A stretch of 64,000 nt of DNA, taken from Yeguia hominis (GTDB lineage Bacteria > Bacillota > Clostridia > Oscillospirales > Acutalibacteraceae). The stretch covers positions 62,001 through 126,000 of the forward strand of contig NZ_JACRSN010000004.1 of the NCBI RefSeq assembly GCF_014384705.1, given 5' to 3'. Shown here in pieces: positions 49,335 through 59,684 of this stretch (the stretch's first letter is position 1; each line of letters opens with the position of its first letter). The position numbers were made by a program, and so were the translations under genes. The notes under the pieces were generated by a model. It saw only the letters and a program-made list of their open reading frames with translations. It searched no databases and had not been told where the DNA came from.

Positions 49335-50615
49335 CTATTTTTGTAAAAGGTGCTCAACTGCCGCCAGCTTTGTGCAGACAGCGAAAATTTCCGCAGCCTT
49401 TTGGACTTCTGAAACCGGCGGGAACGACGGCGCCAGCCGGATGTTCGAGTCCTTCGGGTCTTTGCCGTAGGGATAGGTCGAGCCCGGCGGGTTCAAAATC
49501 ACGCCGGCGTCTTTGCAGAGCGCAACCACGCGCCCGGCGCAGCCCTCCATCACATCGACGCTGACAAAATATCCGCCGCGGGGATTCGTCCACTCCGCCG
49601 CGCCCGTTCCGGCAAGCTCGGTATCGAGCGTTTCGACCAGCGCGCGGAACTTCGGCTGCAAAATGGCGCGGTGCTTTTTCATAAGCGCCAGAACGCCGGC
49701 CTTATCCTTGAGGAACCGGATGTGGCTGAGCTGGTTGAGTTTATCCGGCCCGATGGTTTTGACGGAAAAATGCTTTCTCAAATCCGCAAGCGTGCTGCCC
49801 CACGCGGAAACCGCCGAGACGCCCGCGCCGGCAAAGGTGATCTTGGAGCTGGACGCAAACATGATCGGAAATTCGAGCGAATCCTGCTCCTTGCAGGCGT
49901 CGAAGAGGCTCAAAAGCTGATCCGGCGTGTCGGTCAGGTCATGGACGCAGTAGGCGTTATCCCAGAAGATCCGGAAATCCTTCGCAGCAGGCCTGAGCGC
50001 GGCAAACCGGCGCACCGTCTCGTCCGAGTAGGTGATGCCCTGCGGATTCGAGTACTTCGGCACGCACCAGATGCCCTTGACTGTCGGGTCGTGTTCGACA
50101 TACGCTTCGACCTGGTCCATATCCGGGCCGGTCGCCGTCATGGGAATCGGGATCATCGTCAGGCCGAAATATTCCGTGACCGAAAAATGGCGGTCATAGC
50201 CCGGCACAGGACACAGGAATTTGACCTCCTGCTGCTTGCCCCAGGGCTGGCATCCGCCGAACCCATGCGTCACGGCGCAGGAAATCACGTCGAACATGAT
50301 GCTAAGGCTCGAGTTATTTCCGATAATAATGGACTCTTCCGGCGCATCCAGCAGGTCGCCGAAGAGCTTCCGGGCAAGCGGAAGGCCGTCCGGATTACCG
50401 TAGTTGCGGCAGTCCTCCCCGCCGGAGGACTGCATATCCGAAGAAGAGGTCAAAACGTCGAGCATGCCCATCGACAGGTCAAGCTGCTCGGTGCAGGGTT
50501 TTCCGCGGGTCAAGAGCAGATGGTTGCCCTCTGTACAAAGCGCGCGATAGCGTTCCGTCAGCGTTTTCTGTTGCTCCGAAAGTTGTTCCTTCGTCAGTTC
50601 CTTCAAGTTCAACAT
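49335..50615 (-). CDS. PLP-dependent aminotransferase, aspartate aminotransferase type (MocR-like)
   Basis: A 426-residue fold-type I aminotransferase of the clostridial AspC-like/Aminotran_MocR family. Features are NYGNPDGLPLARKLFGDLL, GNNSSLSIMFDVI, WCVPKYSNPQGITYSDE, FWDNAYCVHDL and the PLP-binding lysine in MFASSSKITFAGAGVSA. The C-terminal arm NPRGGYFVSVDVMEG and NIRLAPSF binds the substrate carboxylate. I chose the ATG at 50615 (AGAGGAG five bases upstream); a GTG two codons earlier is inside that region. It probably converts aspartate and 2-oxoglutarate, but broad specificity is usual. Confidence 0.9.
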   Translation of the reverse strand: MLNLKELTKEQLSEQQKTLTERYRALCTEGNHLLLTRGKPCTEQLDLSMGMLDVLTSSSDMQSSGGEDCRNYGNPDGLPLARKLFGDLLDAPEESIIIGNNSSLSIMFDVISCAVTHGFGGCQPWGKQQEVKFLCPVPGYDRHFSVTEYFGLTMIPIPMTATGPDMDQVEAYVEHDPTVKGIWCVPKYSNPQGITYSDETVRRFAALRPAAKDFRIFWDNAYCVHDLTDTPDQLLSLFDACKEQDSLEFPIMFASSSKITFAGAGVSAVSAWGSTLADLRKHFSVKTIGPDKLNQLSHIRFLKDKAGVLALMKKHRAILQPKFRALVETLDTELAGTGAAEWTNPRGGYFVSVDVMEGCAGRVVALCKDAGVILNPPGSTYPYGKDPKDSNIRLAPSFPPVSEVQKAAEIFAVCTKLAAVEHLLQK

Positions 50616-50799
50616 GAACACTCCTCTTCAAATAATATGCAAAAAATCTTGTGAAACCATAAACATTTTAACTCTTCACCAGCAAAAATGCAAGTTTAAA
50701 AGCAAATTCCTGCATTTTCCGCATTTTCACCACGAAACGCCCGATTCTAAACCGCTTTCTGTCTATTCCGGATAGAACGGTTTGCGTGCGAAGGCCGCC

Positions 50800-51600
50800 G
50801 GTGCAAGCCGGGCGCCTACAGCGGATCGAAGCCGTCGAGCAAAGCAGAACCGCGGCGCAGGTACGGTGCACCGCGCGCCGAAGAGCAGATCAGCTGGCAT
50901 CGAACACAAATCGCGGCCGGACGCCTGCGGCGCAAAGCCGCGCAGGACGGACAAGAAAAGGCCGGTGCCTGAGACGGTGCAAGCCGGGCGCCTGCGGCGG
51001 ATCGAATCCGTCGGGCAAAGCAGAACCGCAGCGCAGGGCACGGTGCACCGCGCACCGAAAAGCAGATCAGCTGGCATCGAACACAAATCGCGGCCGGACG
51101 CCTGCGGCGCAAACGCTCCGTGCAAAAGACCGGAACTGCGCAGATCGGCGCGCAAGCCGGGCGCCCGCGTTGCAAAGCCGCGCAGGACGGACAAGAAAAG
51201 GCCGGTACGTGAGACGGCGCAAGCCGGGCGCCCGCGGCGGATCGAATCCGTCGGGCAAAGCAGAACCGCGGCGCAGGGTACGGTGCACCGCGCGCCGAAA
51301 AGCAGATCAGCTGGCATCGAACACAAATCGCGGCCGGACGCCTGCGGCGCAAACGCTCTGTGCAAAAGACCGGAACTGCGCAGATCGACGCGCAAGCCGG
51401 GCGTCCGCGTTGCAAAGCCGCGCAGGACGGACAAGAAAAGGCCGGTACGTGAGACGGCGCAAACGCTCCGCGTGAGAGAGCCGGCGCGGCGCGCCATCTC
51501 GCGGCACAAATGCCGCCGGTATAACGTGCAAACGCTCGCCAAACAAGAAAGCGCGGCGCAGTCTTTTGCGTAAAGTCCGGCGTGCCGGACGAACGCTGCC
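50800..51600. repeat. Tandem repeat block B, period exactly 240 bp
   Basis: CGCAGGACGGACAAGAAAAG begins at 50941, 51181 and 51421. Between them the units share GGATCGAATCCGTCGGGCAA, AGCAGATCAGCTGGCATCGA and TGCAAAAGACCGGAACTGCG with few differences. A partial unit precedes 50941. From about 51480 the sequence changes to a copy of the core of block A (near 44741). As 240 is divisible by three, long frames stay open on both strands. The rest of 50616-51906 shows no gene that I can support. Confidence 0.92.
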
Positions 51601-51906
51601 CTGCATCCGTCCAGATAACGAAAGGCGGCGGAGAACGCTTCCCCGCGCGCCTTTTCCAATGTCTTGCAACGTTCCTGCCGGGAAGCCCGGCCCGGCTGCT
51701 GCAGCCAAAACGAAGCAGCAGCGTTTTTCTGTGCGCCTGGAATGCGTCTGCAAATGAACCCTTGTGCAAAACCGCTGACCGCCAAATGCACGGACAAACA
51801 CTTCTACACGAAAGGAACCTTCCGCCTGCGTGCACGCCGCACTCGCGGCGATTTGTGCAGGCCGCACGAAACAAACCCTGTTCGTAAGCGCTTAAAAATC
51901 TAGCGC

Positions 51907-53301
<1,395 letters not shown>

Positions 53302-53402
53302 CTCGTTTCCTCCCATATATCGATAGAATCGGAATGTAATCTATTATAGCATACCCAAAAACGAAACGCGAATCTTTTTTTCAAAAAATTGTAAAAAAGA
53401 CC

Positions 53403-53431
53403 TTGATTTTTCATTTTGTATCGGATATAAT
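53403..53431 (+). promoter_or_regulatory. Promoter of the tRNA-Ser gene
   Basis: TTGATT (53403-53408), 17-base spacer, perfect TATAAT (53426-53431), 26 bases before the tRNA. Confidence 0.75.
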
Positions 53432-53457
53432 AGGAAAGCGCTGTTGAGAGTACACAT

Positions 53458-53543
53458 GGAGAGGTATTCTAATGGTAAGGAGCCACATTGGAAATGTGGT
53501 GCACCGCAAGGTGTTGTGCGTTCGAGTCGCATCCTCTCCGCCA
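53458..53543 (+). tRNA. tRNA-Ser (anticodon GGA)
   Basis: Acceptor arms GGAGAGG (53458-53464) and CCTCTCC (53533-53539) are followed by G and an encoded CCA (53541-53543). The anticodon arm is CCACA-TTGGAAA-TGTGG, giving GGA for Ser codons UCC/UCU. The class II variable arm CACC-GCAA-GGTG and the T-arm GTGCG-TTCGAGT-CGCAT are clear. Total 86 bases. Confidence 0.95.
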
Positions 53544-53544
53544 T

Positions 53545-53580
53545 GCCGTCGCGAACGAGATTGTTCGTGACGGCTTTTTT
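53545..53580 (+). terminator. Terminator of the tRNA-Ser gene
   Basis: GCCGTCGCGAAC (53545-53556) pairs with GTTCGTGACGGC (53563-53574) with one G-T pair, followed by TTTTTT. Confidence 0.9.
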
Positions 53581-53814
53581 CTTGTTTTTGTTCCTGCCTA
53601 CACCGCACACAGAGAGTTCCGCTTGCGCGGGCCGGCTATGCTTGTGCGCGCTAAATTTACGCCTGCGCGGGCTTTTTCTGCGGGGCGCGGCCGCCGTGCC
53701 GTATCCCATCGGGATCCCTTTTCATTATATATATATCATTTCTATCCGATGATATCTCTATCCGATCCCGTTTCGGTTTATTCTCTGATGATTTTGAAAA
53801 AGGAGCTGACTGCT

Positions 53815-54327
53815 TTGAAAACCTGTCCATTTTGCGGCGCACAGATTCCGGACGCCTCCCGATTCTGCAGCGCCTGCGGCAAAACGATAGAACCGGAGCC
53901 GACCAAAGTCGAAGAGGCCGCGCAAAAAATTGAGGACGCCGTCACCGAATTTCAGAACACCGCCGATCACACCGCCGAGTTTTCGTCTGCGGACATCCAG
54001 AGCGGCTTGGGGCTTTCGGTGCTCGCCTATCTCTCGATTCTGGTGCTCTTCCCGATCTTCCTCGGCAAGAAGTCGCCGTTTGTGCGCTTTCATGCGAACC
54101 AGGGCCTTTTGCTCTTCATCGGAGAAATCGCCTACCAGATCGTGACCCGGACGCTGGTGCTGCTGCTCTCGCTTTGCATGCCGCACATTGCCGTGCTGAT
54201 CGTGGACAAGCTGTTTTTGCTGGTCTCGATGCTGTTTGTCGTGTTCGCCGTCTGGGGAATTGTCAATGTGGTAAACGGAAAAGCCAAGGAGCTGCCGCTT
54301 ATCGGGAAAATCCGCCTGCTGCAATAA
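53815..54327 (+). CDS. Zinc-ribbon membrane protein, function unknown
   Basis: A 170-residue protein. It begins with a zinc ribbon (KTCPFCGAQIPDASRFCSACG), followed by an acidic linker, then about three hydrophobic segments (LSVLAYLSILVLFPIFLG, LLFIGEIAYQIVTRTLVLLL, LLVSMLFVVFAVWGIVNVV). RFHANQGLLLF is typical of the DUF4870/YtkA-like small membrane family. I place the start at TTG 53815, nine bases after AGGAG; an ATG at 53788 in frame lies ahead of that ribosome site. The role is unknown. Confidence 0.82.
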   Translation: MKTCPFCGAQIPDASRFCSACGKTIEPEPTKVEEAAQKIEDAVTEFQNTADHTAEFSSADIQSGLGLSVLAYLSILVLFPIFLGKKSPFVRFHANQGLLLFIGEIAYQIVTRTLVLLLSLCMPHIAVLIVDKLFLLVSMLFVVFAVWGIVNVVNGKAKELPLIGKIRLLQ

Positions 54328-54685
54328 GCCGCTGCCCTTTTGGCGGGTTTTGCGGGCGCAGGCAGAACCGCCTGCGCAGCCGAAAACGCCGGTTCGATCC
54401 GGACACGCCCGGCGGATGCAGCGCGCGGTACGGGTCATTTCGCGCAAAATTTCCTGCAGAATTGGATGCGCCTGAACCGGCAGGCTTTCGCAGGAGCGCC
54501 GCGCGGATCTTGAACACGCGAATGAAAACGCAAAAACGCCGGCGGAAGTCCGGGCAGATTAAATCGGGCAGACATTCATTTTAGAAACGAGCAATGGGGC
54601 CGCACCGCGCGGTCCTTTTTTTCTTTATATAGGATGGAGATGTTTTATGTGTTATACGGCTCTGCAATCCTGCGCTGTGCTTCGG
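54328..54685. other. Gap with a possible terminator at 54596-54622
   Basis: No gene is supported. GGGGCCGC..GCGGTCC at 54596-54614 followed by seven T residues (54615-54621) is a plausible plus-strand terminator, though it lies 270 bases after the zinc-ribbon gene. Confidence 0.45.
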
Positions 54686-54689
54686 CGCA

Positions 54690-55440
54690 GGATACACGAT
54701 TCCGCTGCATGTCCTGCGCGCTGTGTTGCGGGCGGGCGTTTCGGCGGGCGTTTCGGGTACGCGCGGCGGACGGCGTTTTTGCGGCGCTGGGTTGTGCAGC
54801 GTTCCGATAGGGCGCGGCGACAGGTATTTTTGCGTGCGCACCGGCGTGTATTCCGGCGGGCGCGGCGGACGTGTCCCGACTTTGGGCGGCGTTTTGCGCG
54901 CGTGGTGCAGGTCTTGCGGCTGGGCGTGCGTTGTTCCTCTCGGTGCGCGTTTGGCGGGCGTTGCCATACACGGGTTTCTACGCGTACGTCGTGCACGATT
55001 CCGCTGCATATCCTGCGCGCTGTGTTGCGGGCGGACGTTTCGGCGGGCGTGTCCCGATGCCGTGCGGGCGTCCCGGCGGGCGTTTCGGGTACGCGCGGCG
55101 GACGGCGTTTTTGCGGCGCATGGCTTGTGCAGCGTTCCGATAGGGCGCGGCGACAGGTATTTTTGCGTGCGCACCGGCGTGTATTCCGGCGGGCGTGTCC
55201 CGTGCCGTGCGGGCGTCCCGGCGGGCGTTTTTGCGGCGCTGGGTTGTGCAGCGTTCCGATAGGGCGCGGCGACAGGTATTTTTGCGTGCGCACCGGCGTG
55301 TATTCCGGCGGGCGTTTCGGGTACGCGCGGCGGACGGCGTTTTTGCGGCGCATGGGTTGTGCAGCGTTCCGATAGGGCGCGGCGACAGGTATTTTTGTGT
55401 GCGCACCGGCGTGTATTTCGGCGGGCGCGGCGGACGCCCA
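54690..55440. repeat. Repeat block C, four copies of a GC-rich unit
   Basis: GCGTTCCGATAGGGCGCGGC, followed by GACAGGTATTTTTG(C/T)GTGCG and CACCGGCGTGTAT, begins at 54799, 55132, 55251 and 55364. A second motif, CGATTCCGCTGCAT, with TCCTGCGCGCTGTGTTGCGG behind it, occurs near 54698 and 54999. Frames are open on both strands by composition. The last copy is joined to unrelated sequence near 55430. Confidence 0.9.
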
Positions 55441-55630
55441 GAAAATTTCGCGCGGCGGACTGTATGGTTTTCCGGGGATCGGGCATCCTGTTGCTGAGAC
55501 CCGGCTTTCTATGCACTCTTCCTGGCAATCTTCCTGCAAACGTATTCCCGCACGGCGGCTTTTTGCCCGTTTGGGAAACCATACAGCCGATTTAAATTGT
55601 AAATAAATTGTTAACAACATGAATTTTCTG

Positions 55631-55659
55631 TTGCCTTGACGTACTCATAATGTTATGAT
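55631..55659 (+). promoter_or_regulatory. Promoter of the oad operon
   Basis: TTGCCT (55631-55636), 17-base spacer, TATGAT (55654-55659) with an extended -10 TG. A shifted alternative, TTGACG (55636) with TATCTT (55659), is also 17 bases apart. The surrounding 55590-55790 is distinctly AT-rich, unlike the repeat block before it. Confidence 0.55.
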
Positions 55660-55795
55660 ATCTTTGGTAAATTTGGCAAATTCGTAATTTTTACGTTTTT
55701 CGTCAAATTTTATCCTTTGTTCTTTTTTCTCCATCATACGGGTCAAAAACCGGATCTATGAAGGAATGATTTTTCCTGAAAGGAGGTACATCGAT

Positions 55796-56074
55796 ATGTC
55801 TAATGGATTTGTTGTCCTCATGGGAATCGGGACCGTTTTCATCGGATTGATTTGCATCATCGTGCTCTGCACCATCATGAGCACGCTCTATAAATCCTTC
55901 TCGAAAAAAGACAGCCAGACAGCAGGCGCTGGCGCTCCGGCTCCGGCGGCTCCCGCAGCAAATGAGGCCATTGCAGACAGGCCGGCTTTCATTGCCGCCG
56001 TTTCTGCGGCGGTGGCGGAAGATCTTGCGACAGATGTCTCCGGCATTCGTATCCATTCTGTAAAGCGCGTATGA
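55796..56074 (+). CDS. oadG: Sodium-pump decarboxylase gamma subunit (OadG family)
   Basis: A 92-residue protein with one membrane span (MGIGTVFIGLICIIVLCTIM), an Ala/Pro linker and a C-terminal tail. In the oxaloacetate/methylmalonyl-CoA decarboxylase pumps this subunit holds alpha and beta together. GGAGGT precedes the ATG. It is the first gene of a four-gene operon encoding the whole complex. Confidence 0.88.
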   Translation: MSNGFVVLMGIGTVFIGLICIIVLCTIMSTLYKSFSKKDSQTAGAGAPAPAAPAANEAIADRPAFIAAVSAAVAEDLATDVSGIRIHSVKRV

Positions 56075-56108
56075 ACCCCAAAATATTTTCTGTGATGAGG
56101 TGGCAGTA

Positions 56109-56468
56109 ATGAAAAAATATCGTGTGAATGTCAACGGCACCAACTATGAAATCGAACTCGAGCTCGTCAGCGAGAATGACGCGAAGGCTGCTGCTCCGGC
56201 TGCTGCTGCGCCCGCACCTGCGGCTGCTCCGGCTCCGGCTGCTGCTCCGGCAGGCGGCGAGAAGATCACAAGTCCGATGCCCGGCACCATTCTCAGCCTG
56301 AATGTTGCTTCCGGCGACGCCGTGAAAAAGGGCCAGGTTCTGATGGTTCTCGAGGCGATGAAAATGGAAAATGAAATTATGTCCCCGATCGACGGAAAGG
56401 TTCTGTCCGTAAATACTTCCAAGGGCTCAGCCGTGGAAGCCGGAACACTCCTCTGCGTACTGGGCTAA
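56109..56468 (+). CDS. Biotin carboxyl carrier protein of the decarboxylase
   Basis: A 119-residue biotin carrier. After an N-terminal strand region and an Ala/Pro hinge (about residues 30-52) comes a biotinyl domain with ITSPMPGTILSLNVASGD and the biotin lysine in VLEAMKMENEI. It carries CO2 from the alpha subunit to the membrane beta subunit. ATG 56109 follows GAGGTGGCAGTA; GTG at 56100 in frame is part of that site. A separate carrier explains why the alpha subunit lacks a biotin domain. Confidence 0.93.
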   Translation: MKKYRVNVNGTNYEIELELVSENDAKAAAPAAAAPAPAAAPAPAAAPAGGEKITSPMPGTILSLNVASGDAVKKGQVLMVLEAMKMENEIMSPIDGKVLSVNTSKGSAVEAGTLLCVLG

Positions 56469-56496
56469 TCGCGGCATACATTGGAGGGACAATTAC

Positions 56497-57756
56497 ATGG
56501 ACGTTATTTTAAATTTTATCAACCAGACCGGTTTCAGCATGATTGCGAACAACTGGAAATGCCTTGTGATGATCGTCATCGCGCTGGTGCTCTCCTATCT
56601 CGCAATCGTCAAGAAATTCGAGCCGCTGCTGCTTTTGCCGATCTCCTTCGGCATGCTGCTGACCAACCTCCCCGGTGCGGAAATGTATCACGAAATTCTG
56701 TTCGCCGGCGGACACATCCACTGGGATCTGATCGGCGGCGCAACCGTTACGCAGGAGTTCCTCAATGAGCTGGCGTCCTCCGGCGTTTCCGGAACGGTTC
56801 TCAATTCCGTAGCGGTTGGAAAATCGATCTCCATCGGCCTGATCGACATTCTCTATCTCGGCGTCAAGCTCGGCATCTATCCGTGCCTGATCTTCCTCGG
56901 CGTCGGCGCAATGACCGATTTCGGCCCGCTGATCGCAAACCCGAAGAGCCTGCTGCTCGGCGCTGCTGCACAGCTCGGCATCTTCATCACCTACATCGGT
57001 TCCCGCCTGCTCGGCTTTACCGGTCAGGAAGCAAGCTCCATCGGCATCATCGGCGGTGCAGACGGCCCGACGGCCATCTATGTCACGACCCGCCTGGCGC
57101 CCTGGCTGCTCGGACCGATCGCGGTCGCCGCTTACTCCTACATGGCGCTTGTTCCGGTCATCCAGCCGCCGATCATGAAGCTCCTCACAACGAAAAAAGA
57201 GCGCATGATCACCATGAAGCAGCTGCGTCCGGTTTCCAAGACCGAAAAGATTCTCTTCCCGTTTGTGGTTACCATCTTTGTTGCGCTTCTGGTTCCGTCC
57301 GCGGCTCCGCTGGTCGGCTGCCTGATGCTCGGCAACCTCTTCCGTGAGACCGGCGTTGCGGATCGTCTCAACAAGACCGCACAGAACGAGCTGATGAACA
57401 TCGTCACGATCTTCCTCGGCGTCTCCGTCGGTGCAACGGCAACTGCCGCAACCTTCCTGAGCGTTTCGACCCTCAAGATCATCGTCATGGGCGTTGTCGC
57501 GTTCGGCCTCGGTACTGCCGGCGGCGTGCTGCTCGCAAAACTGATGAACCTCTTCCTCAAAGAGAAGATCAATCCGCTGATCGGCTCGGCCGGTGTTTCC
57601 GCTGTTCCGATGGCAGCCCGTGTTTCGCAGGTTGTCGGACAGAAGGAAAATCCGGGCAACTTCCTGCTCATGCATGCAATGGGTCCGAACGTAGCCGGCG
57701 TTATCGGCTCCGCAATCGCGGCGGGCGTACTGCTCGCGCTGTTCGGCGCCGCTTAA
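56497..57756 (+). CDS. oadB: Sodium-translocating decarboxylase beta subunit
   Basis: A 419-residue membrane protein that decarboxylates carboxybiotin and exports sodium. About nine to eleven spans are apparent. Characteristic sequences are GVGAMTDFGPLIANPKS, the functional Asp region GIIGGADGPTAIYVT, YSYMALVPVIQPPIMK and GSAGVSAVPMAARVSQ. GGAGGGAC lies before the ATG. It is the third gene of the operon. Confidence 0.95.
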   Translation: MDVILNFINQTGFSMIANNWKCLVMIVIALVLSYLAIVKKFEPLLLLPISFGMLLTNLPGAEMYHEILFAGGHIHWDLIGGATVTQEFLNELASSGVSGTVLNSVAVGKSISIGLIDILYLGVKLGIYPCLIFLGVGAMTDFGPLIANPKSLLLGAAAQLGIFITYIGSRLLGFTGQEASSIGIIGGADGPTAIYVTTRLAPWLLGPIAVAAYSYMALVPVIQPPIMKLLTTKKERMITMKQLRPVSKTEKILFPFVVTIFVALLVPSAAPLVGCLMLGNLFRETGVADRLNKTAQNELMNIVTIFLGVSVGATATAATFLSVSTLKIIVMGVVAFGLGTAGGVLLAKLMNLFLKEKINPLIGSAGVSAVPMAARVSQVVGQKENPGNFLLMHAMGPNVAGVIGSAIAAGVLLALFGAA

Positions 57757-57770
57757 TGGAGGTGTAAGAT

Positions 57771-59186
57771 ATGGCAAATCCTTTGAAAATTACCGATACC
57801 ATCCTGCGTGACGCGCACCAGTCTCAGGCTGCAACGCGGATGCGCACCGAAGATATGCTTCCCGCGTGTGAGCTGCTCGACAACATGGGCTACTGGTCCC
57901 TCGAGTGCTGGGGCGGCGCAACGTTCGACGCCTGCATGCGGTTCCTCAACGAGGATCCCTGGGAGCGTCTGCGTACGCTGAAAAAAGCCATGCCGAAAAC
58001 GAAGCTGCAGATGCTGCTGCGCGGCCAGAACATTCTCGGCTACCGCCACTATGCAGACGACGTGGTTTCGGAATTCTGCAAAAAATCCATCGAAAACGGC
58101 ATCGATGTCGTCCGGATTTTCGACGCGCTGAACGATCCGCGCAACATGGAAATGGCCATGAAGGCCGTCAAGGAATACGGCGGCATCTGCGAAGCGGCGA
58201 TCAGCTACACGATCAGCCCGGTTCACAACGAGGACTATTTTATCAAGCTTGCGATGCAGCTTGAAAAAATGGGCGCTGACGTGCTCTGCATCAAGGACAT
58301 GGCAAACCTGCTTCTGCCCTATGAGGCCTATTCCCTCGTCAAAAAGCTCAAAGAAAACATCGGCATTCCGGTTCATCTGCATACGCACAACACGACCGGT
58401 ACCGGCGATATGACCTATCTGATGGCCGCACAGGCCGGCGTGGATATCGTTGACTGCGCGCTGTCTCCGCTTGCAAACGGCACTTCACAGCCCGCAACGG
58501 AATCGCTTGTTGCAACCCTCAAGGGTACAGAGCGCGACACGGGTCTCGACCTTGCCAAGCTCAGCGAAGCCGCTGCGCATTTCCGCAAGGTGGCGCAGAA
58601 GCTCAAGGATGAGGGCAGCCTCGATCCGAAGGTTCTGCAGGTAGACACCAACACGCTGCTCTATCAGGTACCGGGCGGCATGCTCTCGAACCTGATTTCT
58701 CAGCTTAAGCAGGCAAACGCCGAGGATAAATACTATGACGTGCTCGCGGAAGTGCCGCGCGTCCGTAAGGACTTCGGCTATCCGCCGCTGGTCACGCCGA
58801 CCAGCCAGATCGTCGGTTCGCAGGCGGTGCTCAACGTCATCTCCGGCGAACGCTACAAGATCTTCACGAAGGAATCCAAGGGCCTGCTCCGCGGCGAATA
58901 CGGCCAGCTTCCGGCTCCTGTCAATGAGGAAGTCCGCAAAAAGGCAATCGGCGATGACGAAGTCATCACCTGCCGTCCGGCGGATCTGCTCGACAATGAG
59001 ATGGAGAAGCTCACAGCGGAAGCCAAGGACTTCGCAAAGCGTGAAGAGGATGTGCTCAGCTACGCGCTCTTCCCGCAGGTCGCAAAGAAATTCTTTGATT
59101 TCCGCGATCACAAGGCCGAAGAGCCCGCGCCGAAAGCAGACTCTGACGGTGTTCGCACCATCTATGTACAAGACCTCTCCGTTTAA
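57771..59186 (+). CDS. oadA: Oxaloacetate decarboxylase alpha subunit (carboxyltransferase)
   Basis: A 471-residue HMGL-like TIM-barrel carboxyltransferase with the conserved carboxylase domain. It begins LKITDTILRDAHQSQAATRM, with metal ligands in TLRD-type DTILRDAHQS and HLHTHNTTGTGDMTY, and LLRGQNILGYRHYADDVV. It transfers the carboxyl group of oxaloacetate (or a related acid) to biotin. The C-terminal biotin domain of fused OadA proteins is missing, and the biotin carrier is the separate gene upstream. Substrate could be oxaloacetate or, less likely, another beta-keto acid. Confidence 0.93.
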   Translation: MANPLKITDTILRDAHQSQAATRMRTEDMLPACELLDNMGYWSLECWGGATFDACMRFLNEDPWERLRTLKKAMPKTKLQMLLRGQNILGYRHYADDVVSEFCKKSIENGIDVVRIFDALNDPRNMEMAMKAVKEYGGICEAAISYTISPVHNEDYFIKLAMQLEKMGADVLCIKDMANLLLPYEAYSLVKKLKENIGIPVHLHTHNTTGTGDMTYLMAAQAGVDIVDCALSPLANGTSQPATESLVATLKGTERDTGLDLAKLSEAAAHFRKVAQKLKDEGSLDPKVLQVDTNTLLYQVPGGMLSNLISQLKQANAEDKYYDVLAEVPRVRKDFGYPPLVTPTSQIVGSQAVLNVISGERYKIFTKESKGLLRGEYGQLPAPVNEEVRKKAIGDDEVITCRPADLLDNEMEKLTAEAKDFAKREEDVLSYALFPQVAKKFFDFRDHKAEEPAPKADSDGVRTIYVQDLSV

Positions 59187-59201
59187 CTTTTCCCATATTC
59201 G

Positions 59202-59237
59202 AAAAACAGCACGCGCCATCCGGCACGTGCTGTTTTT
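59202..59237. terminator. Terminator of the oad operon
   Basis: AAAAACAGCACG (59202-59213) and CGTGCTGTTTTT (59226-59237) form a perfect 12-bp stem, with T-runs on both strands; 15 bases past the oadA stop. Confidence 0.92.
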
Positions 59238-59385
59238 CTATGTTCTGCCGCTTTGAAGCGGAGCTGACTGTAGCAATCCCTCATCAACGGTATTCGATTC
59301 AGATGTTTCTGTAATTTCTGTTCATGCATCTAGGTCAATCGATGTTTTATTCTCTGAATAATACCATGTAATCACCAGACGGTCA

Positions 59386-59637
59386 TTAATTATACACATA
59401 TATCTTATCTGCAAAACAATCAAGCACCCGATTTCGTGTATCTACATCGTCAAAATCTGCTTTCGCATACATTTCAAAACCGTTCTTTATACTGTTTTCA
59501 TCTTCAGCAAGTGTCTGTTTCAACTTTACAGTTTTAACGGCTTCTGCAATGCCTGTCTTTTTGTTCTCTAGCTCTGTAAGCCTGCTTGTCACTGCATCTG
59601 ATAAAACGCCCTTTTCCATAACCTTGATAAGATTCAT
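59386..59637 (-). pseudogene. C-terminal remnant of a serine site-specific recombinase
   Basis: The 83-residue frame starts NLIKVMEKGVLSDAVTSRLT and ends RNRVLDCFADKIYVYN. This matches the coiled-coil and last strand region of large serine recombinases of clostridial integrative elements (compare NLLKAIEQGI..TKERLEELE, and ..LIDTFVNSIYVYDDK). The catalytic and zinc domains are absent and the upstream sequence is unrelated, so it is a decayed fragment. GC content is much lower than in the neighbours. Confidence 0.72.
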
Positions 59638-59684
59638 GAAAAAAGAGAACCGCTTTCGCCATTCTCTTTTCTACAAACTGGAAT

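Noticed and set aside
50763..51797. 344-residue minus-strand and 263-residue plus-strand frames over repeat block B
   Set aside because: Openness follows from the 240-bp period and high GC. Without codon-bias or expression evidence I list the DNA repeat only.
54581..55620. Frames over 320 residues on the minus strand of block C
   Set aside because: Low-complexity Arg/Thr/Pro text in more than one frame; no start signal.
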